Below, piece after piece: positions 23,191 through 29,196 of a stretch of 36,087 nt of DNA. How positions within the stretch are numbered: the stretch's first letter is position 1; the number at the start of each line of letters is the position of its first letter. Position numbers and translations under genes: made by a program. Source of the DNA: Nitrospira sp. Lineage in GTDB: Bacteria; Nitrospirota; Nitrospiria; Nitrospirales; Nitrospiraceae. The notes beneath the pieces were generated by a model, which saw only the letters and a list, made by a program, of their open reading frames with translations, made no database searches and was not told the DNA's origin. The stretch is from contig JACOEH010000048.1 of assembly GCA_024998685.1 (NCBI GenBank), forward strand, positions 1 through 36,087. The letters run 5' to 3'.

Positions 23191-23280
23191 GCCGGAGTGG
23201 CGGAATAGGCAGACGCAAGGGACTTAAAATCCCTCGGGCTCTAAAGGCCCGTACCGGTTCGATCCCGGTCTCCGGCACCA
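23191..23280 (+). tRNA. tRNA-Leu (anticodon UAA)
   Basis: A 90-nt class II tRNA with encoded CCA. Acceptor GCCGGAG pairs with CTCCGGC; the anticodon stem AGGGA/TCCCT (23218-23222, 23230-23234) encloses CTTAAAA, giving anticodon TAA at 23225-23227. A long variable arm follows (CGGGCTCTAAAGGCCCG), then the T-arm ACCGGTTCGATCCCGGT. All features are those of a bacterial leucine tRNA reading UUA/UUG. The small membrane-protein gene starts 50 bp downstream. Confidence 0.97.
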
Positions 23281-23329
23281 GTCACAGGAGAGTCAGGTAT
23301 TTGTCGTAGACGAACCTATAGAGGGATGC

Positions 23330-23575
23330 ATGAATACAAAAGGAATCGTGATGCTCGTCGCCGGTGTCATTCTCTTTCTTAGTGTCATCGGGATTGGGGC
23401 CTGGGTGATGACTGCCCCATTGGAAGCCGGAGAGGTCGAAACGAAGCGTTGTCATGAATATGTGGATGAGTTGGATATGTTGAAGAAGTACAATTGGTTT
23501 TGGACTCCTTATCACCGGCGCATGGCGTTCAACGACTGCTTGACCAGGAAGTTGAGCGATCCGAAACAGCCATAA
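23330..23575 (+). CDS. Small single-pass membrane protein
   Basis: 81 residues, AGGGA a few bases before the ATG. One N-terminal transmembrane segment (GIVMLVAGVILFLSVIGIGAWVM) precedes a soluble part with two cysteines (KRCHEYVDEL ... FNDCLTRKL) and an aromatic patch (YNWFWTPYHRR). No known domain. It directly precedes, and abuts, the exported adhesin-E-like gene, so the two probably form one transcript. Confidence 0.7.
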   Translation: MNTKGIVMLVAGVILFLSVIGIGAWVMTAPLEAGEVETKRCHEYVDELDMLKKYNWFWTPYHRRMAFNDCLTRKLSDPKQP

Positions 23576-23994
23576 GAGGTTTTCCCGTCAAAACGCTCTT
23601 TCCCAGGATTCTCCTCGCATTGGCCATTCTTCAGTGTTGGAGCGCAACACCCGTCTTTGCAGAGTGGCTGTTGGTGGACGGCAACGAACAGGCGAAGGTC
23701 TATGTCGATCCCGAGACGGTCACCCGAAACGGTGAGTGGGTAAGCGTGTGGGTCATGGATGATCTGAGGACTGTTCAAATCCGAGGATTCAGAAAATATT
23801 TGTCCTCACGCGCCCACGAAGAGCACGATTGTCTTAAAGAACGCTTTCGGCTGCTGGCATTGGAATACTTTTCCGGAAATATGGGATCCGGAGACGCACT
23901 CTATAAAACATCAGGCGAATCGGATTGGACGCCTATTCCGCGAGGAACTTTAGCCCAATCTGTCTGGAAGTTTGTGTGCAGGAAGGGGTTGTAG
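23494..23994 (+). CDS. Surface-adhesin E-like exported protein, start uncertain
   Basis: The open frame begins at TTG 23494 inside the previous gene, but its first ~26 codons are only the other frame of that gene. Real protein features start with a signal peptide around KTLFPRILLALAILQCWSATPVFA, then EWLLVDGNEQAKVYVDPETVTRNGEWVSVWVMDDL and a C-terminal CLKERFRLLALEYFSG ... VWKFVCRKGL with paired cysteines, as in small surface-adhesin-E/CNP1-like periplasmic proteins. No ATG, GTG or TTG lies between 23503 and the signal peptide. The natural start would be ATA at 23572 within an ATAA junction, or the GTC at 23587 after AGAGG. Confidence 0.7.
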   Translation: MVLDSLSPAHGVQRLLDQEVERSETAIRGFPVKTLFPRILLALAILQCWSATPVFAEWLLVDGNEQAKVYVDPETVTRNGEWVSVWVMDDLRTVQIRGFRKYLSSRAHEEHDCLKERFRLLALEYFSGNMGSGDALYKTSGESDWTPIPRGTLAQSVWKFVCRKGL

Positions 23995-24080
23995 CGAACT
24001 CACGCCGGCAGTCTTTCCTGCCCACACTTCCAACATGTGCCAAATTGACTCTCGTGGCGTTCACCGCATCCGGAGCAGGT

Positions 24081-24314
24081 CTACGTATCTTGGTTCGGCG
24101 GGAGCAGCACTAAGCCTTCTTCAAGCAATCGCCTCGCCCTATCATAATCTTCGTCTTGAACCCACAGTTCCGGGAACACTTCAGTGAAGGGAATCTCTCC
24201 CGCAAGGCTGGATGAACGCTGATTCTTGACCATGCAGCGGATGCCGGCCTGGTCCAGACGCTCCTTGCGCATTTCAACTTCGATCAAGTTCTGAGAGACG
24301 AAGACCTTTTTCAT
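24081..24314 (-). CDS. DUF2007 family protein
   Basis: 77 residues with the DUF2007 (putative signal-transducing, PII-like ferredoxin-fold) pattern: MKKVFVSQNLIEVEMRKERLDQAGI, then the interdomain strand CMVKNQ, a gap with SSSLAGEIPF, and PELWVQDEDYDRARRLLEE. Cytoplasmic. The fold is known to bind small ligands in some relatives, but no partner is established. It stands alone, convergent with the adhesin-E-like gene. Confidence 0.85.
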   Translation of the reverse strand: MKKVFVSQNLIEVEMRKERLDQAGIRCMVKNQRSSSLAGEIPFTEVFPELWVQDEDYDRARRLLEEGLVLLPPNQDT

Positions 24315-24399
24315 TGAGCAAATTCTCTCAAGGGTTTCCTGCCTCGTGCAACCGATGCGAGCTCGTTCCAGCTATTCAGGGTTACCATTTGCGAGTCTC

Positions 24400-24428
24400 T
24401 TGCGGATATGCCAGTTATGGCATATCAT
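24400..24428 (+). promoter_or_regulatory. higBA promoter with palindromic operator
   Basis: TTGCGG (24400-24405), 17-base spacer, TATCAT (24423-24428). A perfect 9-base dyad, GATATGCCA (24405-24413) and TGGCATATC (24418-24426) with a 4-base centre, lies between and over the two boxes. This is the expected position of an antitoxin-bound operator for autorepression. Confidence 0.65.
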
Positions 24429-24448
24429 TTACCTATGAGAGAGTCTGA

Positions 24449-24760
24449 ATGAAGCCGGTGCATTTTGTCGGCTCATCTCGAGAGGATCTTCGAGAATTTC
24501 CTGAGGATGCAGGGAGACAGCAGGGCAAGGAGCCTGACGATTGGAAGCCAATGCCTATGGTTGGGGCCGGCGTCAATGAAATCCGCGTGTGGGAGGAAAG
24601 TGGAACGTACAGGGTGCTCTATTTGGCCAAGTTTGCGGAGGCAATCTATGTGCTGCATGTCTTTGAGAAGCGGTCGCAGAAGACTCAGAAAGACGATATT
24701 CAGTTAGCGAAGGGACGATACGCTGACTTGTTGAGGTGGAGGAAGGAGCTGCGATTATGA
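24449..24760 (+). CDS. HigB-like (RelE/ParE superfamily, phage Gp49-type) toxin
   Basis: 103 residues, first gene of a toxin-antitoxin pair; GAGAGAG precedes the ATG. Family features: VHFVGSSREDLREFPEDAGRQ, then DDWKPMPMVGAGVNEIRVW, YRVLYLAKFAEAIYVLHVFEKRSQKT and a C-terminal helix. Such toxins are mRNA interferases acting at the ribosome. Compared with relatives as I recall them, about nine residues are missing between the DAxR helix and EPxDWKPM, where a GYQLxxVQ helix segment normally sits; the deletion is in frame. Activity is therefore uncertain. The stop overlaps the antitoxin ATG (ATGA). Confidence 0.85.
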   Translation: MKPVHFVGSSREDLREFPEDAGRQQGKEPDDWKPMPMVGAGVNEIRVWEESGTYRVLYLAKFAEAIYVLHVFEKRSQKTQKDDIQLAKGRYADLLRWRKELRL

Positions 24761-25113
24761 CACGTGTAACGGTGACCAAAGGAAGCGGGAACATATTTCG
24801 AGATTTGGGGTTCTCCGAAGCGAAGTCGGCGGAATTGATTTTGAAAAGCAACCTGCTTCAAGTACTCCAAGGGACGATCAGGGGACGTGGTTGGAAGCAG
24901 ATCGAAACTGCAGCTCGACTAGGAATTGACCAAGCCAAGGTATCAAAACTTCTGGCTGGTCAGATGGCTGGATTCTCCATCGAACGTCTCGTCCACTTTC
25001 TTTCGCTGCTCGGCCAAGATGTCGAGATTACAGTTCGAAAGGCTCCGGGTGGAAGACGGCGTGGAACTGTCCGGACGAAGGTGGGCAAGAAGTTGGAAAA
25101 GGCCGCTGGCTAG
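24757..25113 (+). CDS. HigA-like XRE family antitoxin
   Basis: 118 residues from ATG at 24757, which overlaps the toxin stop by four bases (ATGA), so translation is coupled. The helix-turn-helix is WKQIETAARLGIDQAKVSKLLAGQMAGFSIERLVHFLSLLGQDVEI, typical of the XRE antitoxins paired with Gp49-type toxins; the SxNIFxDLGFxEA start is also characteristic (GNIFRDLGFSEAKSAELILK). The tail is very basic (GGRRRGTVRTKVGKKLEK). It neutralises the toxin and presumably represses the operon through the dyad at 24405-24426. Confidence 0.92.
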   Translation: MTRVTVTKGSGNIFRDLGFSEAKSAELILKSNLLQVLQGTIRGRGWKQIETAARLGIDQAKVSKLLAGQMAGFSIERLVHFLSLLGQDVEITVRKAPGGRRRGTVRTKVGKKLEKAAG

Positions 25114-25132
25114 CCTGCTGAAATTTCCTAGC

Positions 25133-25309
25133 TACACAGAGGCCAACCCGGGACGAGCACATTGGGAAGAAGCGAGTCAGGAGATCTTTGCGTTCATTGA
25201 AGGCTTCTACAATCGTCAGTGGTTACATCAGGCACTCGGCTATCGGAGTCCGGAAGAGTTTGAACGGCAGGAGGCTGGTGCTTAAATCTCGTGTCTGTTT
25301 TTTCCATGC
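25133..25309 (+). mobile_element. IS3-family transposase remnant (OrfB C-terminus)
   Basis: Only the last ~50 codons of an IS3 OrfB integrase survive: EIFAFIEGFYNRQWLHQALGYRSPEEFE, ending TAA at 25283-25285. The motif YNRxRLHxxLGYxSPxxFE is the hallmark end of IS3 OrfB. The following CTGTTTTTTCCATGCCACCTCA resembles an IS3-type terminal inverted repeat, so the right end is probably near 25309. The catalytic DDE core is gone. It begins about 20 bases after the higA-like gene. Confidence 0.7.
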
Positions 25310-25381
25310 CACCTCAGACTGACCCAGGTTTTTCTCTCTCAGTTCGTAGCCGCTTGACTATAGCTAAGCCCACAGTTACTG

Positions 25382-26246
25382 ATGGCCATGGGGATGGATT
25401 TAGGCAATCATGGGGACATGAGATGCTCATCAGATTTGCGTCAACGGGTGGTGGATTTTGTGCGCAATGGTGGAAGCAAAGCCGAGGCGGCTCGGCGGTT
25501 CATGGTGGGCGAGGCCAGCGTGTATCGCTGGCTCAAGTCTGGCGGCGTGGCCTACAAACGCCCCGGCCCGCGCCGTTCTCGCAAGCTGGATTGGGAACAC
25601 GTGCGCCGTCATGTGGAAGCCCATCCCGATTGGACCCAAGCGGAGCGGGCATGACATTTTCAGGTCTCGCGACATTGTATCTGGTACGCGCTGCACCGCC
25701 TGCAGGTGACCCATAAAAAAAAGGATCGGGTACAAAGAGCGTGATCCTCGCCAACGCCGACAGTTCTTACGCCGACGCGAGCGGTTCCTTCGCCGGAGCA
25801 AACAGCCCGTCCATATCGATGAATGTGGCGTTGAGTCTTCGACGGCGCGGCGCTACGGGTACGCCCCGAAGGGCCACCGCGTGGACGGCCTGGTCTCCGG
25901 GCATCGACGGCCACGCACCTCGCTGATTGCGGCCCGTCTGGACGGGCGACTCGAAGAACCGCTTCTGTTCGAGGGCACATGCGATACGGTGGTCTTCAAC
26001 ACCTGGCTGAAGACAAGGCTGTGCTCCCGCCTGACGGCCCAGCATCTCGTGATCATGGACAACGCGGCGTTTCATACATCGCTGGAAACGGCACAGCTCA
26101 TCAAGGCCACCGGCGCCACGTTGCTGTTCCTGCCGCCGTACTCTCCCGACTTCAATCCGATCGAACAGGATTTCGCCACGATCAAGAAAAACAGAGAATA
26201 CCATGAAACCGCTTCTCTCGATGAAATCGTCAGAGCCTATCAATAA
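25382..26246 (+). pseudogene. IS630-family transposase, inactivated by stop and frameshift
   Basis: The N-terminal helix-turn-helix is clear: DLRQRVVDFVRNGGSKAEAARRF, then VYRWLKSGG. The frame stops at TGA (25652-25654) where relatives continue, and the same frame then reads HFQVSRHCIWYALHRLQVTHKK. At a run of eight A residues (25715-25722) the coding frame changes by one base and continues KRIGYKERDPRQRRQFLRR, VHIDECG (first catalytic Asp-Glu), YGYAPKGHRV, LVIMDNAAFHT (second Asp) and PPYSPDFNPIEQ (Glu) to TAA at 26244-26246. Thus a nonsense codon plus an A-tract indel kill an otherwise near full-length DDE transposase. Confidence 0.8.
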
Positions 26247-26258
26247 CTATGGACTTAT

Positions 26259-27430
26259 GGAAGGTCTGATTTATTCTCCTTACGCACTGTGCTAAGGGTA
26301 GTGCAGCACTGAACGGGAGGCGCACCCATGGAGCAACACACATTTGCCGAGGTCACGTTTGAACGGTATCGCAAGCCCACTCGCGGGGAACGATTTCTCG
26401 ACGAAATGACCCGCGTCGTGCCGTGGGCGGACCTGGCCGCCGTGATTGAGCCGTTTTATCCCAAGCCAGAGGGCGCGGGACGGCCGCCGGTGGGCGTCGA
26501 CCGCATGCTGCGCCTGCATTGTCTGCAACCGTGGTTCAACCTGTCGGACCCGGCGGTGGAGGAGGCGCTGTACGACTCACGTGCCATGCGGCAATTCGTC
26601 GGCATTGATCTGGGCCGCGAGCCTGTGCCGGATGAGACGACGATCTGCAAGTTTCGCCACCTGCTGGAAACCCACCAGGTGGGCAAAGAGCTCTTTGCGC
26701 GGATCGGCGCGTATCTGGCCGCTCAGGGTCTGAAAGTGAGCCGGGGGACCATCGTGGATGCCACCATGATTGCGGCCCCCAGTTCGACGAAGAATCGCCG
26801 GAAGGAGCGGGATCCGGAGATGCATCAGACGAAGAAGAGCAACCAGTGGTATTTTGGCATGAAAGCTCATATTGGGGTGGATAGTCGAACCAAGCTGATC
26901 CACTCCGTGGCCGCCACTGCAGCGAATGTGCATGACAGCCAGGTGTTGCCGGATCTGCTGCATGGACAGGAGACGCGGGTGTGGGGGGACTCCGCCTATA
27001 GCGGGCAACGCGACGTCATCCGGCACCACGCTCCCGATGCCAAGAGCTTTATCCAGACCAAAGCCCATCGCCATCGCCCTCTGAGTGAGGTGGAGCGGGC
27101 CCGCAATCGCACGAAGTCGAAGGTCCGTGCGAAAGTCGAACATGCGTTCTTGGTGATCAAGCGGCTCTTTGGATGGGCCAAAGTCCGGTACCGTGGGTTG
27201 GTGAAGAATACCCACTGGCTGTTCATCAGCTGCGGCCTGGCGAATCTGTACGTGGTGCGCCGGCGCTTGTTGGCAGGGGGCTAGCGAGCATGGGTGTGAC
27301 GGGGGGCAGTCCGATGGCAGACGAACCCCGATCAAGAGACTCTCGGACCGGCGACTTTCCGGCTGATTGCCCGTGCTGATCCATCCAGAAACAGACTTCT
27401 TCGTGCAAAGGTGAATTAATCAGACGTTCC
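26259..27430 (+). mobile_element. IS5-family insertion sequence, apparently intact
   Basis: About 1172 bp. Terminal inverted repeats: GGAAGGTCTGATTTATTC at the left (26259-26276) against GGAACGTCTGATTAATTC read inward from the right end (27430-27413), two mismatches in 18. CTTA occurs at 26254-26257 on the left (one extra T before the repeat) and at 27431-27434 directly after the right end, a likely target duplication of the IS5 type. It carries one full transposase gene. It inserted between the IS630 relic and a regulator gene, truncating the latter. Confidence 0.85.
26328..27284 (+). CDS. IS5-family transposase
   Basis: 318 residues, GGGAGG 8 bases before the ATG. N-terminal DUF772-type domain (RYRKPTRGERFLDEMTRVVPWADL ... 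GRPPVGVDRMLRLHCLQPWFNLSDPAVEEALYDS), then the DDE core: GTIVDATMIAAPSS (first Asp), WGDSAYSG (second Asp) and the C1 region YxxRxxxxKxE seen as RNRTKSKVRAKVEHAFLVIKRLFG (Glu). Every catalytic residue is present and the frame is unbroken, so the element may still move. Confidence 0.95.
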   Translation: MEQHTFAEVTFERYRKPTRGERFLDEMTRVVPWADLAAVIEPFYPKPEGAGRPPVGVDRMLRLHCLQPWFNLSDPAVEEALYDSRAMRQFVGIDLGREPVPDETTICKFRHLLETHQVGKELFARIGAYLAAQGLKVSRGTIVDATMIAAPSSTKNRRKERDPEMHQTKKSNQWYFGMKAHIGVDSRTKLIHSVAATAANVHDSQVLPDLLHGQETRVWGDSAYSGQRDVIRHHAPDAKSFIQTKAHRHRPLSEVERARNRTKSKVRAKVEHAFLVIKRLFGWAKVRYRGLVKNTHWLFISCGLANLYVVRRRLLAGG

Positions 27431-27895
27431 CTTAGCTATACTCCCTCCTGGGAAGGCCTTTTGCGCAAATATGGACTGGCAATCCGCCAATCCTCGTTAC
27501 CTTCGGATCTCCTGCAATGGATTCAATCGCGGACTGCTCCGCTAAATAAATCCGGCGAAGTCAGGCAGCCTTTGGAGCCGCTCGCCATCCCAGGTCCTTC
27601 CGGGACACTCTTTATTCGCTATTGCGAATGTTCTTCGGTCTTCATCTTAATGTTCGAGGAAAGGGCAGCTTCCTTCTCTCCGAGCACGCTGATTGACCTT
27701 GGGCTCACCCGACGCGAATCAGAGATCTTGTGCTGGGTGGCACAGGGTAAAACCAACCCGGAGATCGGCACAATCCTCGGCATCAGCCCGCGCACAGTGC
27801 AAAAGCATCTGGAACGGATTTACGCAAGACTGGGAGTCGAGAATCGCACTGCGGCGGCAGGACGACTTTGGGAATTGACGGCCTCAGAACCTTGA
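27431..27895 (+). pseudogene. LuxR-type regulator, N-terminus removed by IS5
   Basis: The frame runs out of the IS5 right end without a start codon (LSYTPSWEGLLRKYGLAIRQS); the first candidate start is TTG 27461. What remains is a linker/ligand-binding part (PSDLLQWIQSR ... LEPLAIPGPSGTLFIRY) and a complete LuxR helix-turn-helix: LGLTRRESEILCWVAQGKTNPEIGTILGISPRTVQKHLERIYARLGVENRTAA. Relatives have about 150-200 more residues at the N-terminus. The DNA-binding domain might still be made from the TTG, but the sensor part is lost. Confidence 0.75.
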
Positions 27896-28031
27896 AAGCC
27901 TGCACCGAATAACCCTGTATCAGCGACGAAGTGTGACGACACGACCTCGCGCAACACTGCATACGTCCGAATGCTTGCTGGGCCAACTCTTCTTACCACC
28001 GCTTCTATTTGTGCCTCACAGCCGCTGGGCG

Positions 28032-28289
28032 TCACTTCTTAAAGATCATCCTCGGATTCGTCATGTTTCCCATCGCGAACCCTACAAGCTCCCACCCATT
28101 GAAGCCGAACTCGTTCAGCTTGGTCTGCATAGACTCAGTATCGGGAATCACCTCGATGATTTGGTACTGATAGCGTTTCGGCTCCTGAGCCTTGAGCGTG
28201 AATGGTTGAACAAGGAGCAGCAAAAGGCCAAGGGTTCCAAGGCAGATGACTGCGATCAGCCACGCGACTGAAATGCGTATGGTCAACAT
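28032..28289 (-). CDS. Small membrane-anchored DUF4177-like protein
   Basis: 85 residues, GAGGTGATAC before the ATG. N-terminal transmembrane segment (WLIAVICLGTLGLLLLLV), then a short soluble domain: YQYQIIEVIPDTESMQTKLNEFGFNGWELVGFAMGN, the pattern of DUF4177 (xYxxxxI...LNxxGxxGWELVxxx). Function unknown. It lies between the truncated regulator and the hicAB module, convergent with the former. Confidence 0.75.
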   Translation of the reverse strand: MLTIRISVAWLIAVICLGTLGLLLLLVQPFTLKAQEPKRYQYQIIEVIPDTESMQTKLNEFGFNGWELVGFAMGNMTNPRMIFKK

Positions 28290-28409
28290 GTATCACCTCG
28301 CATTGGTTGTGAGTGTGCCCACGCGCCAGTTTTACCGACGCACGGAACAGCTTATGTGGGAAGAGAATGCCACACGAAGAACAAATCGGCGTCTGGAATT
28401 TGTCCTTCA

Positions 28410-28625
28410 CTATGAGGCGTGGGCTTTAACAAGGGCCGGCGAGTGCGTTTCTATTTTTCGCATGGCCTCACGATCATAAACTTTTTCGCCACAAACTGGA
28501 CACTCGTGAAACTCCAGTCTTGGCACCGAGTAGGTCTGTCCATGAAACTTGCCGGTCCATTTCCGACGGACCTTCTTAATCTTGTTGCTTCCACAACTGG
28601 GGCACTTGCTGAAGGCGACGACCAC
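28410..28625 (-). CDS. YgiT-type zinc-finger protein (MqsA N-domain-like)
   Basis: 71 residues from GTG at 28625, which has GAAAGG 6 bases upstream; a TTG at 28652 would overlap hicB by 8 bases. Two CxxC zinc knuckles, KCPSCGSNKI and ECPVCGEKVYD, flank VRRKWTGKFHGQTYSVPRLEFH, the pattern of YgiT-type fingers found at the N-terminus of MqsA antitoxins. The MqsA DNA-binding HTH half is absent. It follows hicB closely on the same strand, so the module has three genes. Usually such free-standing fingers pair with a DUF4258 toxin, which is not seen here. Confidence 0.75.
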   Translation of the reverse strand: MVVAFSKCPSCGSNKIKKVRRKWTGKFHGQTYSVPRLEFHECPVCGEKVYDREAMRKIETHSPALVKAHAS

Positions 28626-28644
28626 GGGAGCCCTTTCTCCTTTG

Positions 28645-28854
28645 TCAGGCAAAGGCCAATCGCCCTTTCGGTTCTGGGATTGGCCGCCTCAATTCCTTTG
28701 CCGTTTCGATCCACTCCCGGATGACGGTTTCAACATTTGCCAACGCTTCTTGGTACGTAGTGCCGTCTGCAGCACAGCCCGCCAACTCCGGCACTTCGGC
28801 AATGAAGGCTTGATCGTCCTTGCTCCAGTAGATGATGACCTCGTACTTACTCAT
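28645..28854 (-). CDS. hicB: HicB family antitoxin
   Basis: 69 residues: KYEVIIYWSKDDQAFIAEVPELAGCAADGTTYQEALANVETVIREWIETAKELRRPIPEP is the HicB partial RNase-H-like fold, with the xxAxVPELxGCxxxGxTxxEAL signature. This short form lacks a DNA-binding tail. Its ATG overlaps the last 8 bases of hicA (AATGAGTAA), so translation is coupled. It binds and neutralises HicA. Confidence 0.93.
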   Translation of the reverse strand: MSKYEVIIYWSKDDQAFIAEVPELAGCAADGTTYQEALANVETVIREWIETAKELRRPIPEPKGRLAFA

Positions 28855-29107
28855 TGATGTCGCCTCCCAACTTGTACCGCAGGATCACCTGACGTATCTG
28901 TTTCACCTGATACGGTTTGGCATGGGAGCCTCTTGGCTGTAGATTCAAAATCTCTTCGACTCCCGTTCTTATAAAAATATGGTGGCTTCCTCGTATTCTC
29001 TCTTCAAAGCCCAACTCGCCTAGCAAATGCAGCAGTCCGTCGAACGGAATGTTCGCATCCGATGTTCCCCGAAGCACACGTTCAAGCAGCTTATCAGATC
29101 GTGTCAC
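28847..29107 (-). CDS. hicA: HicA-like mRNA interferase toxin
   Basis: 86 residues from GTG at 29107; the frame continues upstream to 29149, but that part is unlike the family. Core: NIPFDGLLHLLGELGFEERIRGSHHIFIRTGVEEILNLQPRGSHAKPYQVKQIRQVIL, a dsRNA-binding-like HicA/YcfA fold with the catalytic His in GSHHIF. It belongs to the longer HicA subtype whose members start with an extra helix (DKLLERVLRGTSD). A near-consensus promoter lies 43-71 bases upstream. HicA cleaves mRNA when not bound by HicB. Confidence 0.88.
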   Translation of the reverse strand: MTRSDKLLERVLRGTSDANIPFDGLLHLLGELGFEERIRGSHHIFIRTGVEEILNLQPRGSHAKPYQVKQIRQVILRYKLGGDINE

Positions 29108-29149
29108 TGATTTTCTATTTAGGTGAAGAGGGGCGGCCAACTGGAGCAA

Positions 29150-29178
29150 ATTCTATAGTGGTCACGGTATCCTGTCAA
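29150..29178 (-). promoter_or_regulatory. hicAB promoter
   Basis: On the minus strand TTGACA (29178-29173, perfect consensus), a 17-base spacer and TAGAAT (29155-29150). The predicted start is near 29143, leaving a leader of about 36 bases to the hicA GTG. It sits between the polA stop and hicA, so hicAB has its own promoter. Confidence 0.65.
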
Positions 29179-29196
29179 AACATCCTCCCGCCCATG

